Of a DNA stretch of 64,000 nucleotides, positions 1 to 7,993 are shown one piece after another. The translations under genes were made by a program, and so were the position numbers. The first letter of the stretch is position 1. The number at the start of each line of letters is the position of its first letter. Under the pieces are notes generated by a model, which was not told the origin of the DNA, made no database searches, and was given only the letters and a program-made list of their open reading frames with translations. Source of the DNA: Pseudomonadota bacterium (GTDB lineage: Bacteria > Pseudomonadota > Alphaproteobacteria > Rhizobiales > Devosiaceae); assembly GCA_023388175.1 (NCBI GenBank), contig JAEWGT010000004.1, positions 1-64,000 of the forward strand, in the 5' to 3' direction.

Positions 1-37
1 TGGCAAGCGGACGCAAATCCGCCCGGCCCAGCGCGTC

Positions 38-175
38 AGAACGAGCCTCCGGTGCATGGGGCGAGGTTTTCCTCACCTTTACTTTCGCCGGACGACCGGC
101 ACCGAGGCGAACCTCGCCCCATGCCGCGGTCTTCAAGACTGCGGCGACACCATAGCAAACCCGGAGGCTCATGGC
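38..175 (+). ncRNA. ssrS: 6S RNA (ssrS) candidate
   Basis: A GC-rich structured segment, not a protein gene. GAGCCTCCGG at 43-52 pairs perfectly with CCGGAGGCTC at 161-170 (closing stem), and a 14-nt arm at 55-68 pairs perfectly with 110-123 (internal arm). A small hairpin follows at 124-145. The stretch CTTCAAGACTGCGGCGACAC (131-150) closely resembles the conserved 3' strand of the 6S central bubble (in E. coli CTTAAAACTGCGACGACAC). 6S RNA binds sigma-70 RNA polymerase holoenzyme by mimicking an open promoter. Ends are approximate. It converges on smpB. The family call rests on remembered consensus; a covariance-model search would settle it. Confidence 0.65.
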
Positions 176-252
176 CGTCCGGCGCTTCGGCATGTGCTGG
201 CCGTGCGAAGAATCTTTGTCACCAGCAGAGGCATGAATCGCGGTATTCGCGC

Positions 253-750
253 CTATCCCCGACCGCCCTCTTTCATGATGCGGGCCTTGTCGCGGTTCCA
301 GTCGCGGTCTCGGCTGGTGGCGCGCTTGTCGAAATTCTTCTTGCCCTTGCCGACGCCGATCAGCAGCTTCGCCTTGCCATGATCGTTGAAGAACAGCTTG
401 AGCGGCACGATCGTATTGCCGGCTCGGGCCACTTCCTGATCGAGCTTTGACAGCTGCTTCTTCGACACCAGCAATTTGCGCGGGCGGCGCTCCTGGTGGT
501 TGAAGCGGTTGGCCTGCAGATATTCGGGAATATGAGCGTTGATCAGCCATAGCTCGCCACCTTCGGGCGAAGCATAGGATTCGGTGATCTGCGCCTTGCC
601 CAGACGCAGTGATTTTACCTCGGTACCGGTCAGTACGATGCCGGCCTCCAGAGTATCGCCGATTTCATAGTCGAACCGCGCACGACGGTTTTCCGCCACG
701 AGCCCGTGGCTGATCCATCCATTCTTGTTCTTGTCGTTCTTGCTGGACAT
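253..750 (-). CDS. smpB: SsrA-binding protein SmpB
   Basis: 165 residues, close to the usual SmpB length. SmpB binds tmRNA and brings it to stalled ribosomes for trans-translation. The OB-fold core is readable: ENRRARFDYEI, then GTEVKSLRLGKAQ and HIPEY, followed by RPRKLLVSKKQL and a Lys/Arg-rich tail (GKGKKNFDKR, then RDRDWNRDKARIMKE) that folds into the decoding centre. The ATG follows a lysine/asparagine-rich opening. It lies downstream of dapA on the same strand with a gap of about 90 bp, an arrangement common in Rhizobiales. Confidence 0.97.
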   Translation of the reverse strand: MSSKNDKNKNGWISHGLVAENRRARFDYEIGDTLEAGIVLTGTEVKSLRLGKAQITESYASPEGGELWLINAHIPEYLQANRFNHQERRPRKLLVSKKQLSKLDQEVARAGNTIVPLKLFFNDHGKAKLLIGVGKGKKNFDKRATSRDRDWNRDKARIMKEGGRG

Positions 751-842
751 TAAAATATCGCGGTTCAGAAAATGGATTGTCCGGCCCTTGGGTCAGACCG
801 GACAATCGAATTGGTCAGTCAAAAGTTGCAGATGCCTGCCGA

Positions 843-1718
843 TTACATAAGCCCGGCATGGCGCATTGCAAAGTCCATGGCATCCTGAGTCGGCTTGGCG
901 ATCGGCACCAGCGGCAGGCGCATCTCATTGGCGCAGAGATTGAGACGGTTGGCGACATACTTTGCCGGCGCCGGATTGGGCTCCATGAACAGGTCGCGGT
1001 GCAGGTAAACCAGCTTGTCGTTGATCTCGCGCGCCGTCTTGAAGTCGTTTGCGGCACAGGCTTCCTGCATCTGCGCACAAAGGCGCGGCGCGACATTGGC
1101 TGTCACCGATATGCAGCCACGGCCGCCATGGGCGTTGAAGCCGAGCGCGGTGCTGTCATCGCCCGACAGGAGAATGAAATCCTCGCCCAGCCTGCTGCGC
1201 TGCATACTGGCGCGTTCAAGATTGCCGGTCGCATCCTTGACGCCGGCAATATTGGAATGCGCCTCGCGCAGGCGCACGATTGTATCGACCGAGAGATCGA
1301 CGATGGTGCGGCCAGGCACAGAGTAGAGAATGATCGGAATGCCCACCGAGCTCGCCACGGCGGAGAAGTGTTGAAAGAGCCCTTCCTGATTGGGCTTGTT
1401 GTAATAGGGCACGACCGAGAGCACGGCGTCGGCACCGGACTTTTCCGCGTGCCTGGCCAGCGAAACCGCCTCGGCAGTCGCGTTGGACCCTGCCCCGGCA
1501 ATCACCGGTACGCGCTTGTTGGCAACCTCGATGCAGATCTGGACGATGCGGTGATGCTCTTCATGGCTGACCGTGGGGCTCTCGCCGGTGGTGCCAACGG
1601 GCACCAGGCCATGGGTGCCTTCCGAAATCTGCCATTCGACAAAGCTGGCGAAGGCTTTCTCATCCACGACCCCATCGCGCATGGGGGTGATGAGCGCCGT
1701 AATCGAACCTCGCAGCAT
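843..1718 (-). CDS. dapA: 4-hydroxy-tetrahydrodipicolinate synthase
   Basis: Condenses pyruvate with aspartate semialdehyde in the diaminopimelate/lysine pathway; cytosolic TIM barrel. The ATG at 1718 gives MLRGSITALITPM, the canonical DapA opening, with GAGGA about 11 nt upstream; the open frame extends 23 codons further but without family similarity. At 291 residues it has standard length. Visible motifs: GTTGESPTVSHEEH (substrate loop), YYNKPNQEGL (catalytic Tyr region), GVKDATGNL (Schiff-base Lys) and GGRGCISVTANV. smpB follows on the same strand. Confidence 0.96.
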   Translation of the reverse strand: MLRGSITALITPMRDGVVDEKAFASFVEWQISEGTHGLVPVGTTGESPTVSHEEHHRIVQICIEVANKRVPVIAGAGSNATAEAVSLARHAEKSGADAVLSVVPYYNKPNQEGLFQHFSAVASSVGIPIILYSVPGRTIVDLSVDTIVRLREAHSNIAGVKDATGNLERASMQRSRLGEDFILLSGDDSTALGFNAHGGRGCISVTANVAPRLCAQMQEACAANDFKTAREINDKLVYLHRDLFMEPNPAPAKYVANRLNLCANEMRLPLVPIAKPTQDAMDFAMRHAGLM

Positions 1719-1886
1719 TTGTCGGTATTCCTCGATTGGTGCCGGCATGATGGCCGGGCATTCCCATGTTGATTTGGCCCGGCACATGCCCGTGCCGAAC
1801 AGGCCGCACCATACTTTTATCAGCGGCGCGCGACAAGGCGCGTGAAACGCCTTGTGGGATGGGGTGCGCCATCTTTAAATGGCGCC

Positions 1887-2834
1887 ATGTTTGCCTTGTT
1901 TCAGCGCACCAGAACCGTACCCAGCGACCATCCGGCCTTTGCCGGCCTGCCGGTGCGCCATATCGTATTGCGGGATGCGCAAACACGCGCTGCCGTGCAT
2001 CTGCGCGGCGACTTCGCCTCGGGCCGCATGCCGCTGGTCTGTGTGCCGGGTTATCATCGCAATATGAGCGACTTTGCCGCCTTCGCCGATCGATTCCGGT
2101 TGATGGGACCGGGCGACTGGCCCACCGTGCTGGTGGATCTGCCCGGACGCGGGCGTGCCGATGATCGCCGAAACATCGCCGACTACGGCTCCCTCGCCGA
2201 TGCTGCCGACCTCGCCGATATTCTTGCGGCACTGGGAATAGGCAGAGCCATCCTGTTCGGACAGGGGCATGGCGGGCAAGTGGCGATGGCGCTGACCGCA
2301 GCGCACCCGCTGCTGGTGGGCGGCACCGTTCTGCTCGATGCCGGACCGGTGACGGATTCCCGCGGGATTGTCCGGCTGCGCACCAATCTGGCGCATGTCG
2401 CCGGCCTGCGCGGCAAGACGGCAACCGCCGGCTTTCGGCGCATGCTGGGCGGCGACCATCCGGGCTTGCCCGATCCGGTTCTCGACGCACTCGCCTTGCG
2501 CACGCATTATTTCGACAAGAGCGGGCGGCCTCAGCGTCTGTTCGATCACAGGCTTATCGAACTGCTGGCCGATTTCAGTTTCGACGATGTGCTGGTGGCG
2601 CAATGGCCGCTCTATCATGCGCTCAAGTCAGCGCCGCTGATGCTGCTGCGCACACAGTTGACCGATCAGTTGCGCCGAGAAACATTCGACGAAATGGTCC
2701 GGCTTCGTCCCGATGCCGCCGCGTTCATCATTGCCGGCCAGGGTTCGCCGGCCCTGTTCGACCAAAGCCCGGAAATCGAGGCGGTGGCAGAGTTCGTCTT
2801 CGGAATTGCCGCCAAGGCGCGCAAGGCGGCATAG
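1887..2834 (+). CDS. Alpha/beta-hydrolase-fold protein, catalytic residues lost
   Basis: 315 residues from ATG 1887; the frame is open from GTG 1842. The fold is clear: a strand/oxyanion region with PLVCVPGYHRN, DLPGRGRADD, a nucleophile elbow region ILFGQGHGGQVAM, LLDAGPVTD, and a C-terminal IIAGQGSPALFDQSPEIEAVAEF. In active relatives the elbow is G-x-S-x-G and the last loop carries His (G-x-G-H-A-P-x-L). Here the elbow reads GQGHG, with Gly127 (codon GGG, 2265-2267) in place of Ser, and the loop reads GQGSPAL, with Ser in place of His. It is intact and divergent from dapA, so it is probably expressed but not a classical esterase. Function unknown. Confidence 0.8.
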   Translation: MFALFQRTRTVPSDHPAFAGLPVRHIVLRDAQTRAAVHLRGDFASGRMPLVCVPGYHRNMSDFAAFADRFRLMGPGDWPTVLVDLPGRGRADDRRNIADYGSLADAADLADILAALGIGRAILFGQGHGGQVAMALTAAHPLLVGGTVLLDAGPVTDSRGIVRLRTNLAHVAGLRGKTATAGFRRMLGGDHPGLPDPVLDALALRTHYFDKSGRPQRLFDHRLIELLADFSFDDVLVAQWPLYHALKSAPLMLLRTQLTDQLRRETFDEMVRLRPDAAAFIIAGQGSPALFDQSPEIEAVAEFVFGIAAKARKAA

Positions 2835-2839
2835 CAGGC

Positions 2840-3328
2840 TCAACCGGTCCGGCGTAGCGGGGCTTCGGTGGCGAGCAGCGCTGCCTGCTCTACCCACTGC
2901 TCGCGCTGTATCCGCTTCTTTGTCGCCACGCGACCATCGAGCCAATCCACATGAACCCGATGCCAGGCAGCGATCTGATCGAAATGATAAATTCCCAGAT
3001 CGTTGAGCGCCACGACCGTCTTGGGGCCTATACCTTTGATCTTCTGAAGATCATCCGGCCTTCCATTGCGCGGACCCGGTAGCTGCAATGGGCGCTGCAT
3101 GTCGGCGTTTGTCACAACCGCGGCATCCTCGCGAGCCGAGGCCTGGGCCAGTCGTCGAGCCGCTGAAGGCGGCGCGGCACGTATAGCGGGAGTGGGGGCG
3201 AGAGCCTGTTCGGTACGCCTTATGGACCGACGGACCAGCAGATGCGCGCCATATCCCAGCACACATCCCCCCAGATAGCTGCCAAGGATCAACAGGGCGA
3301 TCTCCATGACATGATCGAAAGTTATCAT
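2840..3328 (-). CDS. Membrane-anchored helix-hairpin-helix protein
   Basis: 162 residues. An N-terminal transmembrane segment (about residues 9-31, ALLILGSYLGGCVLGYGAHLL) is followed by a low-complexity Ala/Pro/Arg linker and a C-terminal domain DDLQKIKGIGPKTVVALNDLGIYHF. This is the helix-hairpin-helix arrangement (KIKGIGPKT) seen in a widespread alphaproteobacterial family sometimes annotated as NuoE-like or L21-like. The start codon overlaps the stop of the small upstream membrane gene (ATGA), so the two are probably co-translated. The HHH may bind nucleic acid or mediate protein contacts; no enzymatic motif is visible. Confidence 0.7.
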   Translation of the reverse strand: MITFDHVMEIALLILGSYLGGCVLGYGAHLLVRRSIRRTEQALAPTPAIRAAPPSAARRLAQASAREDAAVVTNADMQRPLQLPGPRNGRPDDLQKIKGIGPKTVVALNDLGIYHFDQIAAWHRVHVDWLDGRVATKKRIQREQWVEQAALLATEAPLRRTG

Positions 3329-3453
3329 CGATCATGCCCTTGCCGCCGCGACAGACTGAGCCATCCGGTTATCAGGCCGACAAGGGTCGCGCCGAGCATG
3401 TAGGGCCAATAGACACCAGCGAGAAAAACCAGCGTTGCCCAGAAATGCGCCAC
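3325..3453 (-). CDS. Small hydrophobic membrane protein (42 aa)
   Basis: A short frame starting at GTG 3453 with an AGGGG ribosome site about 9 nt upstream. The product begins VAHFWATLVFLAGVYW, continues through a second hydrophobic stretch (ATLVGLITGW) and ends SLSRRQGHDR. Its TGA overlaps the ATG of the HHH membrane gene, a translational-coupling signature that supports it as real. It is either one long or two short membrane helices with a basic cytoplasmic tail. Function unknown. Confidence 0.55.
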   Translation of the reverse strand: MAHFWATLVFLAGVYWPYMLGATLVGLITGWLSLSRRQGHDR

Positions 3454-3487
3454 GACAAGAAGCCCCTATGGTGTTCGACGAACGCTC

Positions 3488-5695
3488 TCAGTCATCCTGC
3501 ACCGTGATCACGATGCGGCGGTTCTGCCGCTTGCCGTCGGCCGTCGCATTGTCCGCCACTGGCTGGGATTCGCCATAGCCGATTGCGTAAAGCCTTGAAA
3601 TGTCAGTGCCGCGCTCGATCAGGGCATTGACCACTGCTTCGGCCCGCGCAACGGACAGCGCAAGGTTGAGCCGGTCATCGCCGTCGCTGTCGGTGTGTCC
3701 TTCTACATAGACGCTGGTATCAGGGCAGAGCGCCAGCGCTTCGGCGAAGCGATCAAGCTCGGCATTGGCACTGTCTGCGATGACGGCATTGCCCGACTGG
3801 AACAGAATGGCATTGTGTGCCGAAAGCTCCGCCATGCGCGCCTGACAGACGGCCAGGGCCGATGCGGAAGATGCGGCGGATTCGGCCGCCGGCTCTGCCT
3901 GTGCCTCGAGTTCAACTGGCTCGTCAGGCTCCGGCGTCGGAGCGGCAACCGTGGGCATTTCGTCCGCAACCGGCTCAGGTGGTGCCGGCTCAGCGTCAGG
4001 CGCCACTACAGCAGCTGCCACTTCAACAGGGTCAGTCAGCCGCAACTCCCAGCCTGCCTGCGCCAGCCCACGCACGGCAAATTCGGCTTCGATAGCGCCC
4101 TTGTCTATGGCCGATCGGGGCGTACCGGACACTATCCAACTGACGCCGTCATAGGCGATCTGTCCCTCGCCAAGCCATTGCAATAGCGCAATTGCCTGTT
4201 CGGCGGAGGCAGCAAAATTGTCAGGCTCACCTGACGCATAATCAATATTTGCCGTCGCATTTGGGCCGGCAGCAGCGCGCAGGCTCTGCTCAAGCTCAGG
4301 ATTGGGCAACATACCGGTCAAGGTGATGTCGCCATCGGCGGACCTGGAAATGGCGAAGTCATACTGTGCCGCAAGGGGCGCCCGGATTTCGGGGGTGCCG
4401 AGGACAATATTCTGCGGCACATCATTGTCGAGCAGGCTTCGGATGGCCCGATAGGCCGTTGATGTTTCGGCGATACCCGACACCGACAAGGTATTGCCGC
4501 TGAGCGCGAAGCGCCCCTCGGACATATGCGCGAGCAATTTCAGGCCCAGATCGACCCCAGCATGATATGGCGCAGGCGCGCCGCCGCCCAGTTTGAGAAA
4601 ATTGACATCGGCATTGGCATTCTCGGCAAAGCTGTCCAGCGTTGCCTGATCTGGCGCATAGCCGTCAAAAACCAGCACGCCGCCCGATTGCAGGGTGGCG
4701 CTGACCCAGTAATCGCTGACGCGCGGCGGCGAAAGCTGGACAATGGAGCCAGTGCCGGACAGCGTTTCGGTGATTGCCTGGGCGACTTCGACACTGGGCG
4801 GCGCGCCGGTCAGGCGACTGACACCATCGACAATGCTCGCATTGCCATGCTCCAGGCGCGCCAGCTGTTCCACCAGCAATCTGCTGAGATCGGCAAATCC
4901 GTCCGGAGCGCCGGATGCAAGCGATAGTCCCGTCGCAACCGGCATACCCGATATGTCTGCAGTCCTGAAGCGCTCGACGAGGCGCGCCTCTGGCACATGG
5001 CCTGAGATCGCAATGCGATGTCCATCGAAATCGGCGGTCCAGGTGTATGGCGTCACCCGGACCGGATCGAGACGCACCTCCCCCAGAGCAAGGCCGCCGG
5101 GCCTATCGGCAAGCGCCATCTGCATGGCGCCGAGGGCTGGCTCGGACCGGACGCGCCCCGTGACGTTCAGCGTGAGGCCAGACAGTTCGATGACGCCGGT
5201 ATCAAGTTGGCCAACCTGCGCCAGGGCAAATTCCACACCCGAGAGCCAAAGGGCTTCATCGGGCTGACCGGCGCGAACGGCAAGATCGGCCGTGGCAATG
5301 CCTGGCCTGGCCGCAAGCGACCGCTTCAGTTCCGCATTCGGCACGTATCCATAAAGGCTTACGTCGCCAGCTTCGACCGATACATTGAAAAGAAAAGGAT
5401 CGGCCAGAGGCGCCAAGGTGACGTCTTGCTTGACAGTTCGCACTCCGGGCAACGCCGCCAGAAGCGCAGTGGCGGCATCGCGTTGTGCCAGCGTATCCGT
5501 GGTGCCGGAGAGGACAAGGTCACGCCCTTGCACGGCGACATGTGCCCAGGTCAGACCATCGTCTGAAAGCCGATGCGCCCCCTGCCCTCCGAGATCGGCG
5601 AGCATGGACGGGGTTGTCATGGCCAAGGCCGTGATAGTGCCGCCAAATAGTGTCGCCACACCCGGCGCCACCCATTTCAGGAGGTCCCTGATCAT
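3488..5695 (-). CDS. BON-domain / OmpA-like envelope protein
   Basis: 735 residues from ATG 5695 (MIRDLLKWVAPGVATLFGG, a signal anchor). The long middle part contains repeated BON-like units (for example GRDLVLSGTTDTLAQRD, HRIAISGHVPEARL and GDITLTGMLPNPELEQSL), which usually attach proteins to membranes. An acidic/proline/alanine linker (about 580-640) leads to a C-terminal OmpA peptidoglycan-binding domain with VEGHTDSDGDDRLNL and GYGESQPVADN...RQNRR. It probably tethers envelope layers or forms part of a large periplasmic assembly. A TTG 20 codons upstream is possible but less likely. Confidence 0.8.
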   Translation of the reverse strand: MIRDLLKWVAPGVATLFGGTITALAMTTPSMLADLGGQGAHRLSDDGLTWAHVAVQGRDLVLSGTTDTLAQRDAATALLAALPGVRTVKQDVTLAPLADPFLFNVSVEAGDVSLYGYVPNAELKRSLAARPGIATADLAVRAGQPDEALWLSGVEFALAQVGQLDTGVIELSGLTLNVTGRVRSEPALGAMQMALADRPGGLALGEVRLDPVRVTPYTWTADFDGHRIAISGHVPEARLVERFRTADISGMPVATGLSLASGAPDGFADLSRLLVEQLARLEHGNASIVDGVSRLTGAPPSVEVAQAITETLSGTGSIVQLSPPRVSDYWVSATLQSGGVLVFDGYAPDQATLDSFAENANADVNFLKLGGGAPAPYHAGVDLGLKLLAHMSEGRFALSGNTLSVSGIAETSTAYRAIRSLLDNDVPQNIVLGTPEIRAPLAAQYDFAISRSADGDITLTGMLPNPELEQSLRAAAGPNATANIDYASGEPDNFAASAEQAIALLQWLGEGQIAYDGVSWIVSGTPRSAIDKGAIEAEFAVRGLAQAGWELRLTDPVEVAAAVVAPDAEPAPPEPVADEMPTVAAPTPEPDEPVELEAQAEPAAESAASSASALAVCQARMAELSAHNAILFQSGNAVIADSANAELDRFAEALALCPDTSVYVEGHTDSDGDDRLNLALSVARAEAVVNALIERGTDISRLYAIGYGESQPVADNATADGKRQNRRIVITVQDD

Positions 5696-5879
5696 CCCGA
5701 ATCCATTGGAAAACCGCAACTTTCTCAACGGTAGATGATTTGCGCGGCAGGACAAAGAGAAATGGCGCGACGATGAAATGCTGGCCTACCATTTAAGCTA
5801 TCGATATCCGGTCTGTCTGTCAGCATTTGCCAATCAGCAGGCACGACCAGACACCGGCCGGTTACTGGAACCTCCGGGT

Positions 5880-6072
5880 TTGTCTCATCTGACAGTGCCC
5901 CGAGACGGTTCCCGCCTCTGAGTGGTAAAAAATGAGACGATAACCGCCTCGGAGCGCCGGGATTTCTGGCAGGGGGTTTCCCAGGGCCGGCTCTCACCGG
6001 AATTTCCCATCCCCGGACCCAGCCTCCTTTAACGATCAAGAGGCCTCCCGGCTGTCACCGGGCAGTTGATCG
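5880..6072. other. Structured intergenic region, possible regulatory RNA
   Basis: The 500 bp between the BON-OmpA gene and the porin hold no convincing protein gene but many nested inverted repeats. 5882-5888 (GTCTCAT) matches 5932-5938 (ATGAGAC); 5901-5910 pairs with 5942-5951; these two stems interleave as in an H-type pseudoknot. CCGG...CCGG forms a hairpin at 5987-6000, and CGATCAA (6033-6039) pairs with TTGATCG (6066-6072) around an inner CCCGG/CCGGG stem. One position pairs as G-U on the minus strand but would be A-C on the plus strand, so a minus-strand RNA is slightly favoured. I recognise no known riboswitch. Confidence 0.4.
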
Positions 6073-6199
6073 TTGCAACTCCATCTTCGCCCGGTTGATA
6101 GGCAGAGTATGAAGCAGGTCGAGTATGGCGGGGATAAGAGGAACAAGCGGGATAAAGAAGCCTAGCCGCCCAAGGCCCAACCGGGATCATGGGTTGGTT

Positions 6200-6236
6200 G
6201 AAAGAAAAAGAAAGGCCCGGCAGAGCCGGGCCTTTC
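6200..6236 (-). terminator. Rho-independent terminator of the porin gene
   Basis: A 12-bp GC-rich stem, GAAAGGCCCGGC (6210-6221) with its complement (6225-6236) around a 3-nt loop. Read on the minus strand it is followed by CTTTTTCTTTC. It sits about 25 nt after the porin stop codon. Confidence 0.85.
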
Positions 6237-6259
6237 CCAATTCAGCAGTAATCCAAGGA

Positions 6260-7627
6260 TTACTTGAATTCCTTCGAAGCCTTGAAGGTAACCTTGTAAG
6301 CGCCGTTCTGGTGGATTTCTGCACCGAGCGACGATTCAAACTGACCACCTGGCTTCCAGCCAACCGAAGCCTTGGCGTAGAAGTCGGTTGCTTCAACAGC
6401 AGCAGGCTTGTTGGTGCCATAGACACCGACTTCACCGGTGAGTTCAACAGACTCAGTGACAGCAGCAACGAGCTGAGCAGCGATCTGGTAGCCTTCGGTG
6501 TCGTTGACGGCAGTGTTTTCGTCGAACCAACGACCACCGAGGTTGATCTTCACGCCTTCGGTGACGGTAGCGCCAACCGAGCCGCCGAAGCCGACCTGGG
6601 TCGGAGCAACCGAACCGCCAGTGGCTTCACCGGAGAGAGCGATCGTGAACATATCGAACTTGGCTTCACCCGAAGCAAGCACGTTGTAGTAGGTCACGCC
6701 AGCAGCAGTGGACGTCCAAGCACCAGCACCACGGATCTTGAACTGGTCGAACGTGCCGGTGAAACCAGCATGCGCGCCCCAGTTACCAACGGTACCGGTC
6801 AGGACGTCAGCAGCAGCAAGCGTCAGGTGAGCGGTGATGCCCGAACCAGCATATTCGAGAACGCCAACGGCAGTGCCAGTGGTTTCAAGCTTTTCGAGAC
6901 CGCCCTTGATGGTCACGCCGTTGCCGAGGTTGGACACGACCTGGATGACATGGCCGCCGAGAGCCGGGAATGCAACGCCAGGAGCCGGAGCGCCCAGAAC
7001 ACCCTTATCAACGGCGTCGGAGTTGAAGAGGCCGAGCCAGTTGAACGGCTCGTCGTCGTCGCGGTTGGCAATGGTGCCCTTCTTACCAGCCATCAGGGTG
7101 GTGGTGTCGCCGACCTGAACGAAAGCTTCGTCCATGATCCAGCCGAAGGTCTCGTCGCCACCGGCGCCAGCAACAGCGGCACCCCAAGGAGCGGTCTTAC
7201 CCGGAGCAACCGGAGCTTCGTTCTGGTAAACCTGGTGGCTGACGTTCTTGATCTTGATGGTGGCGGAAGCCGGACCAAAGTCGCTCGAAGCCGTACCAAC
7301 GAACTTCAGCCAGGTCTCAACCTTGGAATTCCAGTCGTTGTTGGCCGGAGCAAGACCGTCATTGTCCATGACGTTGCGAGCGCCAGCAGCGGAGTTGATG
7401 AACGGCACGCCGCCATCCCAGTTGCCAGCGAAGTCGCCCCAGTTGAATTCGTAAATGACCTTGCCGGAGATGGCGAGGCAGTTGTCCGAGGACGAGATGG
7501 TCAGGCCGGAAATGCCCAGCGAGTCGCAAACGTCCAGCGAGGTGAGCACGCCCAGGTCGGCGGCGAAGCCAGCGGTCGAGAGACCGGCAGCAGCAACAGA
7601 ACCGAGAATAAGGCTCTTGAGTTTCAT
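6260..7627 (-). CDS. Major outer-membrane porin (Porin_2 family)
   Basis: 455 residues from ATG 7627 with a strong GGAGGT ribosome site. Signal peptide MKLKSLILGSVAAAGLSTAGFA, probably cleaved before ADLG. The mature start has the Rhizobiales porin pattern: two Cys flanking a short loop (LDVCDSLGISG...DNCLAISGKVIYEF), then alternating strands (VTIKGGLEKLE, VKINLGGRWFDE, VELTGEVGVYG) ending in an amphipathic strand AYKVTFKASKEFK. It forms a trimeric diffusion pore. Codon use looks strongly biased, with many GGT/CGT-type and uniform codons, consistent with high expression, and it has its own terminator. Confidence 0.88.
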   Translation of the reverse strand: MKLKSLILGSVAAAGLSTAGFAADLGVLTSLDVCDSLGISGLTISSSDNCLAISGKVIYEFNWGDFAGNWDGGVPFINSAAGARNVMDNDGLAPANNDWNSKVETWLKFVGTASSDFGPASATIKIKNVSHQVYQNEAPVAPGKTAPWGAAVAGAGGDETFGWIMDEAFVQVGDTTTLMAGKKGTIANRDDDEPFNWLGLFNSDAVDKGVLGAPAPGVAFPALGGHVIQVVSNLGNGVTIKGGLEKLETTGTAVGVLEYAGSGITAHLTLAAADVLTGTVGNWGAHAGFTGTFDQFKIRGAGAWTSTAAGVTYYNVLASGEAKFDMFTIALSGEATGGSVAPTQVGFGGSVGATVTEGVKINLGGRWFDENTAVNDTEGYQIAAQLVAAVTESVELTGEVGVYGTNKPAAVEATDFYAKASVGWKPGGQFESSLGAEIHQNGAYKVTFKASKEFK

Positions 7628-7993
7628 TGGTTGACCTCCAAAGTCAGTCATTCTTGTGCCGGTTGCCCAGCGGTTTGTCGAAACGCGACCACACAATTCG
7701 TGGTGCTGTGTGTTGCCGTCGCGTTGCGACCGACAAACGATCCCATGCATGGATTCGCAAGACCCACTCTACGCATGCAAAATTCCGACGCAATCGCGGC
7801 AAGCGGGTTTTGGGCCTGACACAATGTGGTTGCCCATCACTTGTTGCAGATTCAGCACACAGTCGGAAACGAGCTGTTAACCGGCCTGAAGAAATCGTTA
7901 AATTCAGCGCTATTCGGGCCCATGATCGCTGAAGACAAGGCGCTATCCCGAGGCTAGGCCGTCCGGAAAGCATGGCGCTTAGATGGTAGAAAT
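7628..7993. promoter_or_regulatory. Divergent porin / SDR intergenic region
   Basis: 366 bp between the divergent porin and SDR genes; it must hold both promoters. Near the porin there are inverted pieces (TTTGTCG at about 7675 with CGACAAA at about 7730; CACACA with TGTGTG around 7690-7712) that could form a leader structure in a long porin 5' UTR. I cannot place -35/-10 boxes with confidence. Confidence 0.35.

Noticed and set aside
1..250. tmRNA (ssrA) next to smpB
   Set aside because: No tag reading frame or tRNA-like acceptor ends; the conserved strand fits 6S RNA instead.
5940..6030. Possible cobalamin riboswitch on the minus strand (GGGAAATTCCGGTGAGAGCCGG-like part)
   Set aside because: The later conserved elements, including the B12 box, are not found in the right order, and no cobalamin gene is downstream.
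5725..6039. A 104-codon minus-strand frame in the structured region
   Set aside because: Starts at TTG, no homology, and lies across strong inverted repeats; the region is better read as RNA or regulatory DNA.
6125..7819. A 564-codon plus-strand open frame opposite the porin
   Set aside because: Shadow of the strongly biased porin codons; no start signal and low-complexity translation.
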